Origin: Notamacropus eugenii
Taxonomy: Eukaryota > Chordata > Mammalia > Diprotodontia > Macropodidae
DNA: 64,000 nucleotides
Reading direction: 5' to 3'
NCBI RefSeq assembly: GCF_028372415.1
Contig: NC_092875.1
Span: 28,527,712-28,591,711 of the forward strand
The position numbers were made by a program, and so were the translations under genes. Position 1 is the first letter of the stretch, and each line of letters begins with the position of its first letter. Below, piece after piece: positions 34,146 through 44,135 of this stretch. The notes beneath the pieces are model-generated. The model was not told where the DNA came from. It made no database searches and worked only from the letters and a program-made list of their open reading frames with translations.

Positions 34146-34450
34146 CCTGGCATGGTGGTGCATGCCTGTCATCCCTACAACTAGGGAAATTGAGAGACTG
34201 ATGAACCTCTTGGGTTTGGAAATTCAGAGCTAAAGCCTCTAGGCTGTCTGTACCAAGCCCAGCACCAATAGGGCAAGCCTCCAGGAGCAAAGAGCCACCC
34301 ACCTGTCTAAGGAGAAACAATGTTGGAAATAGAGCGGGTCAAAGCTTCTGCACTGATCCATAATAGGGTCAGCTCTGTAAGTGACCAATGCACTTCTAGG
34401 CTAGGCAAGATAGGGACACCCATGATCCAAAAGATAAAATAATAAAATTC
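34146..34450 (+). pseudogene. 7SL (SRP) RNA-derived retropseudogene, near full length
   Basis: CCTGGCATGGTGGTGCATGC CTGTCATCCC at the start parallels the 7SL 5' Alu domain. The S-domain follows (CACCAATAGGGCAAGCCTCC, GTTGGAAATAGAGCGGGTCA), then the 3' Alu domain (GTGACCAATGCACTTCTAGG, CTAGGCAAGATAGGGACACC). The order and total length of about 285 bases fit a whole 7SL RNA, not an Alu- or B1-like deletion. It ends in an A-rich tail (AAAAGATAAAATAATAAAAT), as expected for an RNA copied by a LINE. Numerous substitutions suggest an inactive, old copy. Confidence 0.85.
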
Positions 34451-34672
34451 CTGATAGGAACAGCTGGGACCCGTCTTTTAAATTTTATTCACATTCCTGT
34501 ACTTTATTCAAGCAGGGGAGAGAACCTACACCATTTCTGATTCTTTGTTGGGCCCCAATAGCATCTTTATAAAAGCAGCTAGGTTTGGGAGCAGGAAGAG
34601 GTAGGCAGCTCAGAACAGTGAGGACTTGCTGGGACTGCTGGGCCGGCTGTGTGCAGACAGCCAGATGGCACA

Positions 34673-34685
34673 TGCTGAGTCAGCA
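34673..34685. promoter_or_regulatory. Perfect T-MARE (Maf/NF-E2/AP-1 site)
   Basis: TGCTGAGTCAGCA, a 13-base palindrome identical to the Maf recognition element built on an AP-1 core. Bound by small Maf-CNC heterodimers (NF-E2, NRF2, BACH) or large Mafs. It lies about 16.7 kb upstream of TESC, in repeat-free DNA next to GATA motifs. Confidence 0.5.
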
Positions 34686-34752
34686 TGACAAGGATGTAAT
34701 TGGCCTTGGTTGGCAGAGCCATCCCCCTCCCCCCAACCCACATGTAAGCAAC

Positions 34753-34765
34753 AGATAACTGATAG
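34753..34765 (+). promoter_or_regulatory. Pair of GATA-factor motifs
   Basis: AGATAA (34753-34758) and TGATAG (34760-34765), both matching WGATAR, with starts 7 bases apart and about 70 bases from the MARE. Confidence 0.4.
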
Positions 34766-35164
34766 GTGCTGCTGGTGAGGGGGAGGTCTCCAGTCTGTGG
34801 GTGCAGAACACCACATTAAATTACAGCCAAGGGCAGACAACCTACGCCTCTGCTGCATGTCCCAACTGGTCTTTTCCCCCTTCCCTCTTTTCTGCTGCCC
34901 TTGCAACAATGGTCAGCTCTGACTTCTCTAATGAGGCAGTACCGAGTGATGAACTGTGTCCTCTCAGAGGAGGCTGCCTTGTAGTTTAGCCTTGGACTCG
35001 GACTCAAAACCTACAGGAATCTCAGGAACCCTGGGAGGTGTCCAAGGGGTGAGAAAGGCAGCCTTGTCCACTGGTCATTGGGCCATCTTGACTTTGGGCA
35101 CTTCTGGAGGCAAAGGCAGGTGTGACCTGAGCTTCTGGAAACTACTTGGCATGAGCCTTTGGTC

Positions 35165-35335
35165 CTTGTTTCTGAATTGTGGAAAGGGTACTGGATTTGG
35201 AGCCAGGAGACCTGAGTTCTGATGTTGACCCTGCCATTATGACTTCTTGTGTGGCTTTAGGCAAGCCATTTCACCCACCTTGGCCTCAGTTTCCTCATCT
35301 GCAAAGTGAGAAGAGTTAACTAAATGACTTCTAAG
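35165..35335 (+). mobile_element. MIR SINE
   Basis: GTGGAAAGGGTACTGGATTT, GCCTCAGTTTCCTCATCTGC and AAATGACTTCTAAGGTCTCT. Confidence 0.8.
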
Positions 35336-35354
35336 GTCTCTTCCATTTCTAACT

Positions 35355-35505
35355 CAAGAGACAGGTTACACAGTAGATAGGGCAATGGGCCCAGAGTCAG
35401 GAAGACTTGAGTTCAAATCCCACCTTAGACACCTACTAACTTCGTGATGCTGTCCAAGTCACTTGACTCTCTTAGCCTCAGTTTCCCCATGTGTAAAGAG
35501 AGGAA
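35355..35505 (+). mobile_element. Mar-1/MIR-type CORE-SINE, 3' truncated
   Basis: TTACACAGTAGATAGGGCAA, TCAGGAAGACTTGAGTTCAA, AGACACCTACTAACTTCGTG and GCCTCAGTTTCCCCATGTGT, running into a purine-rich GGAAGG tract (35506-35555). Confidence 0.8.
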
Positions 35506-35549
35506 GAAAGGGTGGAAGGGAGGAAGGAAAGGAGGGAAGAAGGAAGCAA

Positions 35550-35645
35550 GCATTTATTAAGCACCTACTATGTGCCAGGCACTTTACAAACATCTCATTT
35601 GATCCTCACAACAACCACGGAATTTGAGCATTATTATCCCCATTA
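35550..35645 (-). mobile_element. MIR 3' end, antisense
   Basis: CATTTATTAAGCACCTACTA, TGTGCCAGGCACTTTACAAA and CATTTGATCCTCACAACAAC. Confidence 0.7.
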
Positions 35646-35647
35646 TA

Positions 35648-35880
35648 AATGTGAGGATCAAATGAGATAACACAGTTAAAACTCTCTGTAAAACCTTAAT
35701 CACTTATTACTAGCCGTACAGGTCACTTAAGCTTTCTTGGTCTCAGTTTCCTCATCCGTAAAATAGGGACAGTAATAGCACCTGCTTCACATGGCTGTTT
35801 GGAGGCTCAGATGAGATAATGTCTGTAAAAATCTCTGCCAGCCTTGGACTGCAATAGAAATGGCAGCTGTTATAATGAGG
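35648..35880 (+). mobile_element. MIR SINE pieces
   Basis: TGAGGATCAAATGAGATAAC, then GTCTCAGTTTCCTCATCCGT, ATAGCACCTGCTTCACATGG and CAGATGAGATAATGTCTGTA. Two overlapping pieces suggest more than one insertion. Confidence 0.65.
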
Positions 35881-36109
35881 ATGAGTCTGTCTAAGACACA
35901 GATGGGCAGACCAGCTTTTCAACAGAATTGCATTGGTTTCCTTAGACTTGGTATTACAGGAATTTGCATAGACAATTTTGAAGAGTTGAACTTTTTCTAA
36001 AGGGATTTCCTCATTTTCTAAACGAAGAAATTGAGGTCTATAGAGGAGATCTGGAAGAAAAGGTGGGAATATAAGAAAGGAAAAAAAAGAAAATATTTCT
36101 CTGTAGAGT

Positions 36110-36235
36110 TACAAAGACCTAGGTTCATATCTAGTCTCTGATGTTTACTTAGCTATGTGACTCTGGACAAATTACTTCACCTCTATGAAGCACAGTTTCT
36201 TCATCTATGAAATGGGGATCATAATGCCTATAGTT
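36110..36235 (+). mobile_element. MIR SINE fragment
   Basis: CTTAGCTATGTGACTCTGGA, CACAGTTTCTTCATCTATGA and ATGGGGATCATAATGCC. Confidence 0.7.
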
Positions 36236-36237
36236 GA

Positions 36238-36470
36238 TACAGCTAGGTGACACAGCAGATAAAGTATTGGACCTAGAGTCAAGAGGATCTGAGTTCAAAT
36301 CCAGCCTCAGACACTTATTAGCTGTATGACTCAAGGTCTGTTGCAGTTTCCTCAACTGTAAAATAGGATGATAAAGATAGCACCCAAATCCCAGTGTTGT
36401 CTAAGGCTCAAATGAGATAATACTAGTTAGAACAGTGCCTGGCACATAGTGGTCATTTAATAAAGATTTG
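36238..36470 (+). mobile_element. MIR/THER-type SINE with Mar-like head
   Basis: CAGCTAGGTGACACAGCAGA head, CACTTATTAGCTGTATGACT, then an L2-like tail GTGCCTGGCACATAGTGGTC and AATAAAGATTTGATTCC. Confidence 0.85.
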
Positions 36471-37425
36471 ATTCCTTTTTTCCTTTTTCAAACTGGACAT
36501 AGATTACGTATAAAAAAGGAGCTTTCACATGGAATAGAGCATCCCAGGTCTTCTTGACTCTAAAGTTACAGTACATAAGTCCCTTGGATTAAGACTAGTA
36601 TTCTTGGGAGAAAAGACTTAACCTTACTGTCTGATAGTACAAAAATACGTTTAGCAATATTGTCAAGAAAAAGAACACAATTTCAAATGTAACCCATGGC
36701 TCAGAATTTGGAGCTCTAGATTTAAATAGACCAGGTTTAATCTTGGGAGAACTTCCTACCCAGTATTCTTCAATTTGTGTCCCCACCCAGAGTATTCCCT
36801 GAGATCTCTATCAACAAAGTAAAATTCCTGTGCAAGCAACACAAGCTATCAATACATCAGATATAGGACAGCTTTTATTTCACTCCCACAGAAAAATGAA
36901 AAATACCAAGGACTCTTCCTCAAATCCCTTTCTGATGAGCCTGATGTCTTCTTCAGAGACCTGTATAGTCCTTTGGACTTAGAGTATCTCCCATTAGTTG
37001 AACTTCTTTCCAAAAGAGAAAGCACATGGGGTCAATAGAGTTCTTCTCATTTTCCCCTACACTTGCACAAAATGAATAATTTACAGTAGAGGTACTGGGA
37101 AAGGTCAGTATTTATTCTTCCATATTGTGACTGTATTTCTCCCCCCAAGACCTATTATTCCCCCTCTTCTCTACAAAACTTGTTCCAGAATTCCTCCAGT
37201 GGGTGATTCTTCACAATGGGTGATACCTTCCACACTTGAACGCTGCCTCTCCCCAGCTACCATAGCTGGAACCATGGAGATATACAGACTCCTTCTCCCT
37301 AAAGACCCAAGCCCAATCTTCATGTGTACCGTGTTTCACCTCTGGCCTAGGTTTGGGTTCAGCTCTCTGCATTTCCTCTCTCTGGCCCCTTTGAAGAGTC
37401 AAATTCAAGGATGTGATTTAAATCC
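36471..37425. other. Intergenic, nothing recognised
   Basis: Unique-looking sequence. The + strand frame at 37127-37456 is open for 109 codons but proline-rich at its start, without family resemblance, and runs into a MIR. Confidence 0.4.
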
Positions 37426-37429
37426 CTGC

Positions 37430-37650
37430 CATCATAGGATCATAGATTCAGAATGAGAAGAAGCCTTCTAGGGCATCAAATCCAAACTCCTGTAACCACC
37501 ATCCCATTTTACAGGTGAGGAAACTGAGGTCCAGAGAGGTGATATGACCTGCCCAGGACCAAACAATCAATAAACATTTATTAAGCACCTACTATTTGCT
37601 GGGCACTGTGCTTAGTAAGCATATGAGGTAGGGCTTTAACCCAGGTCTTT
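37430..37650 (-). mobile_element. MIR SINE with an inserted L2 3' end
   Basis: CCATTTTACAGGTGAGGAAA and GACCTGCCCAGGACC (MIR), then CAATCAATAAACATTTATTA and GCTGGGCACTGTGCTTAG (L2), then AACCCAGGTCTTTCTGACTC, which resumes the MIR. Confidence 0.7.
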
Positions 37651-38011
37651 CTGACTCCAAGTTAAGCAGGCTACTCCTGGTCATTCCCCATTCTCCCCCA
37701 AAGCAATGACAAAAAACTGGCATTAGCCTAGGTTTCATGAAAGACAGTTGGAGACTCTTTAACCGTATTATCTACCAGTTCCCCTCTTGTATCCTTCTAT
37801 CTCTGAGAAATCCCAAGGTCTGTTAGCCTGAGGATGAGGGGAGGACTAAAATAGAAGTTGGAATTCTGACATCTCTCTTTGCTCCTCCAGTCTGGAACTT
37901 TCCCCTCAGTGCGGCGTTTGGAGATGATCCATTGGGCTCCTTCCCCTCGCCCCCCTTGCCATGTTCTGTAATGCATCGCTGTGTATAATTATAGAAATAA
38001 TAGAAAGCAAG

Positions 38012-38069
38012 CCTTTTAAGGATCCCCTAGCCCAAAGCCATAGCCTCTTATTTTTAGACAGCCAATCAG
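38012..38069. promoter_or_regulatory. CArG box, MEF2-type site and CCAAT box cluster
   Basis: CCTTTTAAGG (38012-38021) is an exact CC(A/T)6GG SRF site, TTATTTTTAG (38048-38057) fits the MEF2 consensus YTAWWWWTAR, and GCCAATCAG (38061-38069) holds a CCAAT core. All lie within 58 bases of the repeat-free block 37.7-38.2 kb. Motif matches only. Confidence 0.35.
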
Positions 38070-38219
38070 CCTGCCCACAGAGCTGCAAAGCCTCTGCAGT
38101 CTATACCTCTGACCCAGCAATGCATTGAGCCAAGGTTGCTTCCTCATTGCAGGCTGCAGCAATGGCAGAGATGGAGCCCTCTGAACTAGTGTCCAAAAGA
38201 GCTGAAGACATCACAGTAG

Positions 38220-38400
38220 CATGACATTTACACAGGGCTTTAAGGTTTGCTATGCCTACTTTATCTCTTTTGAACTCCACAGTAACCCTGGGAAGTAGGG
38301 GCACTGGATATTATCATCCCCATTCTGCAGATGAGAAAACTGAGGCACCTAGAGGTTTATGCCTTACCCAGGGTCACAAAGTAGAGTGGTAATCCCACCA
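38220..38400 (-). mobile_element. MIR SINE
   Basis: GGGCTTTAAGGTTTGCTATG, TTCTGCAGATGAGAAAACTG and TTACCCAGGGTCACAAAGTA. Confidence 0.8.
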
Positions 38401-38404
38401 TGCT

Positions 38405-38745
38405 CTATCCCGGCCAGACTTCATCCCGTGTCACATGTTCAGTTCTGGGGGTCTCATATGAGAGAAAACACTGAGCTGGAGCCCCTCCAGAAGAGAGAGA
38501 GTGCTGTATTTGGAGTCAAATGACCAAGGCTCAAATCCCAACTCTGCCACCTACTGACTTTGGGCAAGTCACTTGCTATCTCTAGATCTCAGTTTCCTCA
38601 TCTGTAAAATGAAGGGATTGTACTAGCTGGCTTCTAAAGTCCTTCCAGATCCAAATCTACTTTCCTGTGGTCTGACTACTTGTGTGACTTTGAACAAGTC
38701 ACTTCTCCAAAGTCTCTTTCAGCTCTAAATCTAGGGTCCTATGAC
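38405..38745 (+). mobile_element. MIR SINE beside CR1/L3 text
   Basis: 38405-38490 carries CACATGTTCAGTTCTGGGGG (CR1/L3). 38490-38670 carries AACTCTGCCACCTACTGACT, ATCTCAGTTTCCTCATCTGT and AAAATGAAGGGATTGTACTA (MIR). A second MIR-like tail follows to 38745. Confidence 0.65.
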
Positions 38746-38749
38746 TAGG

Positions 38750-38960
38750 AAGGGAAAGGGACTGGAGACCATGTCATTCAAGGATTGGTGGACCCAAATC
38801 TGGAGAAGAAAAGATTTGGGGAGGTTGGGAGGGATCTCATAGTCTTCAGGGTTCACCCTGAGTGCTGACTAATTTTAGTGTGTGTGTTGTAAAGTAGTTC
38901 CCTCTGGAGGTTTGACAAGAGCTAGACTCCATGACCTCTAGAGTCTCACCCAACCAAAGT
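38750..38960 (+). mobile_element. CR1/L3-type LINE 3' fragment
   Basis: AGTAGTTCCCTCTGGAGGTT followed by AGCTAGACTCCATGACCTCT is typical of this family's end. Confidence 0.5.
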
Positions 38961-39055
38961 TCTGCAAAGCTTGTAGCTGTGGGGTGTGAAGTTAGATCAT
39001 TTGAATCCAATGTTCTTTTCAACATACCCCAGAGGATCTCCCTAGGTAAATTGTG

Positions 39056-39143
39056 CATATGTCTGTGTGTCTGTGTCTGTGTTTGTATCTGTTTGTCTGT
39101 GTTTGCGTCTGTGTATCTGTGTACGTGTGTGTGTGTGTGTGTA
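39056..39143. repeat. (TG)n/(TGTGTC)n microsatellite
   Basis: TGTGTCTGTGTCTGTGTTTG units ending in a pure (GT)n. Confidence 0.9.
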
Positions 39144-39589
39144 TGATGATCCTAGAAGGGGGTAGAAAAGTTGGTGGGAAGTGTTGAGAGGAGAGAATGC
39201 TGATGCCTTTTCATTCCCTATCATTTCTGTTGAGGGGAAGAGGACACAAGGAGCTGGTTGGACATAATTACCCTAGACTTTATCCTTAAAGGCCCAGGAT
39301 TGTTTCGCCTTGTCTCAGGGAGGCAGATCTGGAAAGATGTCTAGGAAATTCTCCAAAGTCTTACACTGCTATAAATTACACCTTGGTGACTGCCTGCCAT
39401 CCAAGGTAGAACTAAGACCTTCATTTATGGCTTCACAGGATTTAGGTGAGATAAAAGAAATATTCCATCTCTGAGCGAGAGGAGACTAAAGCAGACTCCA
39501 AATGGAATTGTTTTCTTTGGAGAGCTATGACTCTGGAATAGTTTCTCTGGAATTCTTGCAGTGAAAACTTGCCAAGAGATGGAGCTATC

Positions 39590-41400
39590 CATCATTCAAT
39601 GAACATTTATTAAACACCTACTGTGTGCCAGGCACTATGATAGATGCAGGAGATGAAAAAGACAGGTAAAACCCTCAAGAACCTTACAATCTGATGGAGG
39701 AGACAATGTGTAGACAGACACATACAAAAAAACTATGTACAGGATAACGAGAAAGTCAGGTAATTAGGGCAGCTAGGTGGTGCAGTGGACAGAGTGCCAT
39801 TCCTGGAATCAGGAAGACCTGAATTCAAATCTGGACTGACACTTCCTAGCTGTGTGACCCTGGGCATGTCACTTCATCCTGTTTGCCTCAGTTTCCTCTT
39901 CTGTAAAATGAGCCAGAGAAGGAAATGGCAAACTACTCCAACATCTCTACTAAGAAACCCCACCCAGATGGGGTCACAAAGAGTCAGACACGACTGAAAT
40001 GAATGAACAAAAAACAAGAGAGAAGTCAGAATTAAGAAGGATTAGGAAAGGCATCCTGGAGAAGAAGGGATTTTAGTTGGGACTTAAAGGAAGTCATGAA
40101 AGCCAGAAAAAGATGTGGAAAGAGCACATTCTGGGCATGGGGGAATAGCCTGAGTAAAGGACTGGAGATGAGAGATAGAGTGTCTTGGTCATGGGACAGC
40201 CAGTATCACTGAGTGGAAGAGGACATGACAAGGGGTGAGCTGTAAGAAGACAGGGAAGGTAGGAGGACTATACAGGGCCTTGAATGCCAAACAGAACATT
40301 TTATATTTGCTCCTGGAGGCAATAGGGAGCCATTAGAGTTTATTTAGTAAAGGGTGGGGGTGACATGGTCAGACCTGTGTTTTGGGAAAATCACCTTGGT
40401 GGCTGAATGGAGACCTAGACTGGAGCGGGAAGAATCCTGAGACAGACAGACCCTCCTGCAGCTACTGCATTGGTCCAGGGGGAAGGGGATAAGGATCTGT
40501 ACCAGGATGGGGGCAATGTCAAAGGAGAAAAGAGGAAGTGTACCAAAAGATACTGCAAAGGTAAAAATCAACAGACCTTGTCAACAGATTAGCTATGGGG
40601 GAGGGGGTAGAGGGAGGGATAATAAGGAGTCCAGGATAACTCCTAGGTTGTGAGCCTGAGAGACTGGGAGGAGAATGGTACCCTTGACAGTAATCAAGAA
40701 AGTGGGGGGGGCAAGGTTTGGAGGGAAACATAATGAGTTCTGTTTAAGATGTGCTGAGTTTAAGTTGTCTACTGGACATCCAGTTGGAGATGTCTGAAAG
40801 GTAGTTGGAGATTCCATATTGAAGGTCAGCAGAGAGACTGGATCAGAAAAGATAGAGTTGACAATCATCAGCCTACAGAAGGTAATTAAATCCACAGGAA
40901 CTGATGAGGTCACCAAGTAAAGCAGTACAGAGAAGAGGGTCCTGGCAGAATCCTGACAACATCTATGGTTACAGGGTGTGATCTGGAGGAAGACACAGCA
41001 AAGGAGACAGAGGAAGAGTGGTCAGAAAGGGAGGAGGAGAACTGGGGGGGGGGTGGTCCTGAAAAACCTAGAAAAAAGAATAACAAGGAAGAGGGAGTGA
41101 TTAAGAGTGTCAAAGGGTGCAGAGAGGTCAAGGAAAATGAGGATTGAGGAAAGGTCATTGGATCGGGCAGCTAAGAGATCATTAGTCACTTTGGAGGGAG
41201 CAGTTTCAGTGGGAGGATAAGGTCAGAAGTCAGATTGTAAGGGGTTAAAAAGAGAGTGAGAGGAGAGAAAGTGGAGGCCCTCTTGTAGATGGACTGGCAC
41301 ATAGGATGTTGGTTAGCAGGGCTATCCCAGATGCCCTCTGAAGTCCCTTTCAGCCTTAGGCTATGGTGATCCAGAGACAAGGGAACATCCAAATAAACTG
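39590..41400 (-). mobile_element. L2 LINE, 3' part of ORF2 through 3' end (antisense)
   Basis: The longest LINE remnant in the window apart from L1. Starts at the L2 terminus (ATGAACATTTATTAAACACC, TGTGTGCCAGGCACTATGAT) and climbs into coding sequence. On the - strand, 40916-40593 contains GCPVDNLNSAHLKQNSLCF and VSQAHNLGVILDSLLSL, and 41158-40910 ends RILPGPSSL, matching successive blocks of the L2 reverse transcriptase ('VLGPLLF', 'HLKLN.SKTE', 'KNLGVILDS'). Frameshifts and stops are frequent. A Mar-1 SINE interrupts it at 39767-40015. Confidence 0.88.
39767..40015 (+). mobile_element. Mar-1-type CORE-SINE, full length, inserted in L2
   Basis: GGGCAGCTAGGTGGTGCAGT and GGACAGAGTGCC head; TGAGCCAGAGAAGGAAATGG, GATGGGGTCACAAAGAGTCA and GACACGACTGAAATGAATGA tail. 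Low divergence. Confidence 0.95.
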
Positions 41401-41449
41401 TTTTCTGCTAGTAAAAGGCTTTTATGAAGTACAGTGACTTACCAACTCT

Positions 41450-41640
41450 AAATAATAGTTTTCACAGCAATTTATACACATGACTTTATACACCTGGCCC
41501 TCACAACAACAACTGTGAGATAGAGGCTATTATTATCATTTGACAGATAAGGAAACTGAGGATCAAAGAGCTTTCAGGGAGCCTCAGAGGCAGGATCTGA
41601 CTCCAGGTCCTCTCCACACCAAGTCTGACATTGGAAAGAA
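41450..41640 (-). mobile_element. MIR SINE
   Basis: CCTGGCCCTCACAACAACAA, TGACAGATAAGGAAACTGAG and GACTCCAGGTCCTCTCCACA. Confidence 0.75.
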
Positions 41641-42059
41641 AGATGATTTATGAGTAAGACTTTAGAAAAGAGCCTCTTGACCTCCACTGTAGCTCTAGTA
41701 TTGTGGCAAAATTTAGGGAATCTCTAGGATTACCTTGGTTTTCTTTACTGGGAAAGGGGATAATGAATATTCATGTTTACTGAGAAATACCAAGTCCATA
41801 TTTTTTTTAAATGTTAAAAAGATGATGGTCCTATATAGTAGGCACTTAATAAATACTGATTTTTAATTATTTGGTTATTTATTTGATTATATTTTGTTTG
41901 ATTATAACCTTCCCCAATAGGAAATTTGGGAACTGTAAACTAAATGTTTGATGAAGTCCTAGAATAAAATGGGGATTTTTCCCATTCTTGTTCTTCTCTT
42001 TGCCATCTTTGGGTAAAAAATCTTGTTGGTGTAGGACATTGGGCTAAATGCTTTAAAAA

Positions 42060-42660
42060 AATGAAATTTGATAGAGATCAATGAAAACTCTTACACTTGG
42101 GTTCAAAAGAGTGATGTCAGATGGACATGCTGATTAAGGCACAGCTAGATGGCGGTTCATGCACTTCATTTGAAAAAGATCTCAATATTCTAGTGGATCT
42201 CAAGCTTGGTATGAGCCAACAGTGTCATCTCACAGGCAAAAGAACTATTCAAACTGATTCAGAGCAAAGAAAGCACAGTTGAAAGACCAAAACAGACCAT
42301 GGCTACAATGGTGCAGATGAAAACGACCCTAAAAGGCAGCCAGACCTGATCAGACCAAGTAGAATAACTAGTCTTGGTTGCAGGAAACTGATAATGACTC
42401 ACATCTCCATCTTCTCAGGAGGAAGGTAGTGGACTACATGTGTGGAACACTGCATATGCTCTCCAACTTAGCGCTGCTTCATTGTTTTTCTTTGATACAA
42501 GGGAGAGGTTTAATGTTCATTTTGGGAAATGACTGATGTAAGAACAAAAGGAGGAAGATGGAGAAGAAGGAGGAGGAAAGGAAGAAAAGATCTTAGGCTG
42601 CATTGAGAGTCACAGCTTGTAGGTTCATATCCCTGTTGCATTCTGCCCTGGTTTGAACTT
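42060..42660 (+). mobile_element. CR1/L3-type LINE, degenerate
   Basis: ATTTGAAAAAGATCTCAATA, TCTAGTGGATCTCAAGCTTG and GAGCCAACAGTGTCATCTCA, then ATCTTAGGCTGCATTGAGAG and CTGTTGCATTCTGCCCTGGT in the expected order. 42230-42590 in between is less clear and may be a foreign insert. Confidence 0.6.
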
Positions 42661-42999
42661 ATATAGAATATTATGATCCAGTTTTTTTAAGCGCCCTCCC
42701 ATCAGTGTGCAGGGCCTTGTGCAAGGTAGTAAGGATGCAAAAGCAAAGCCTTGCCTTTGAGGAGTTGAGAGTCTCCTCCAGCTTAGGTTCTGTCACACTC
42801 ACTTCTGAGACCCCATTATTGGATAGACATTGATAAAATGGAGAACAACCAGGACGCTGAAAGATCTCTAGAAGTGGCATAGAACATAAACTCCCTGAGG
42901 GGAGAGACTGTCTCATATAAGGTTTTTGTAGCCCAGTGCTAGAACATAGTAAGTAATAGATGTCTGTTGATTGGTGGAGTTCATGCTATATTAGTACAT

Positions 43000-43645
43000 G
43001 CAGATGGATTGAAGTAAGGTATGTTTAGCCTGAAGATTTAGGAGTGACAGGTACAATCAATGTCTTCAGGTATTTGGGTTTTTGGGTCTCCCCATCATGC
43101 CCTGGCTGGATGCTCAGCAGCCTTTCTCTGGGCATCTACTCCCAATACAGAAGCCTAGACCTGCCCTAGTATTCCGAAGCAAGCTGGCTGACTCTTACTT
43201 AGGCAGCTTGGTGGCTCTCTGTCCCCAGGGGCTTGTCCTATTGGCGCCACACTCAGTGTAGACTCCCAATTGACTTCAGCCCTACTCCAGAGCTCCTCCC
43301 CAGCAGCAGGGATGGAAGGCATTCCACACCACTACTAACTGCCTTTCAGCATTTCAAGGGCCTTCCGAAAGAGATTATTCTTATTTTCTCAAGAGCTGCA
43401 CCAAAGCAGATTTTGTCTTGGTGTCAAACGTCCTAACATTGAGAGCTGTCCCAAAGATGAATGAGCTGCCTGGTATCCTCTGCCTTGACCAGACTACATC
43501 CCATCCAGCGATAGCAGGGTTTCCCTCACTCTAGGTCTTCAGGAAAAAACTGTATGCCTGCTTCTCAGATGTATTGTAGAGGGGATTTCATTTCAGGTGC
43601 AGGTTGGACTAGATGACCTCTGGTGTCCTTTAGAACTCCAAGACT
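43000..43645 (+). mobile_element. CR1/L3-type LINE 3' region, broken
   Basis: Left piece TATGTTTAGCCTGAAGATTT and ATGTCTTCAGGTATTTGGGT; right piece GAGAGCTGTCCCAAAGATGA, CTCAGATGTATTGTAGAGGG and GGTTGGACTAGATGACCTCT. The middle (43090-43430) is unrecognised. Confidence 0.6.
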
Positions 43646-43712
43646 CCTTGATTCAGTATGGTACCTTAGAAAGCCGACTGGCCGTGGAGTCAGTAGACCT
43701 CTGACCCTCATT

Positions 43713-43952
43713 ACCTGTTCCTTCATTTCAGTCTTGCCTGACTCTTCATGGTCTCATTTGGGGTTTTCTTGGCAAAGATACTGACATGCTTTGCCATTTC
43801 CTTCTCCAGCTCATTTTACAGTTGAGGAAACTGAGGTAAACAGGGTTAGGTGACTTCTCCAGGTCACACAGGTAGTAAGTTTCTGAGGCTGGATTTGAAC
43901 CTCCTGACTACAGGGCAGGTGCTCTATCCACTGCCACACCTAGCCGCTCCTC
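43713..43952 (-). mobile_element. Mar-1-type CORE-SINE, near full length
   Basis: TTCCTTCATTTCAGTCTTGC, CATTTGGGGTTTTCTTGGCA, AGCTCATTTTACAGTTGAGG, and head CTCTATCCACTGCCACACCT, AGCCGCTCC. Confidence 0.92.
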
Positions 43953-43989
43953 ATTTAGTTGTTGATTTATTGAAGACAGCTATTATGTT

Positions 43990-44135
43990 CCCCCCAGAGC
44001 CTTGAGCAAGTCACTCCATCAATGAGGCTGTCTAAATCTAATGCTATAATCCTCTCTGTGCCTCAGTTTCCTCATTTGAAAAATGAGGGGATCGACCTAG
44101 ATGTCCTCACTTTAAATCTAGGGTCCTATGTTCCA
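43990..44135 (+). mobile_element. MIR fragment
   Basis: CTTGAGCAAGTCACTCCATC, GCCTCAGTTTCCTCATTTGA and TTAAATCTAGGGTCCTATG. Confidence 0.6.

Larger units (their letters stand above)
34451..35164. other. Unique intergenic block with regulatory-looking motifs
   Basis: No repeats recognised. Contains a perfect MARE and two GATA motifs (separate entries). Short open frames overlap on both strands and are not supported as genes. Confidence 0.45.
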
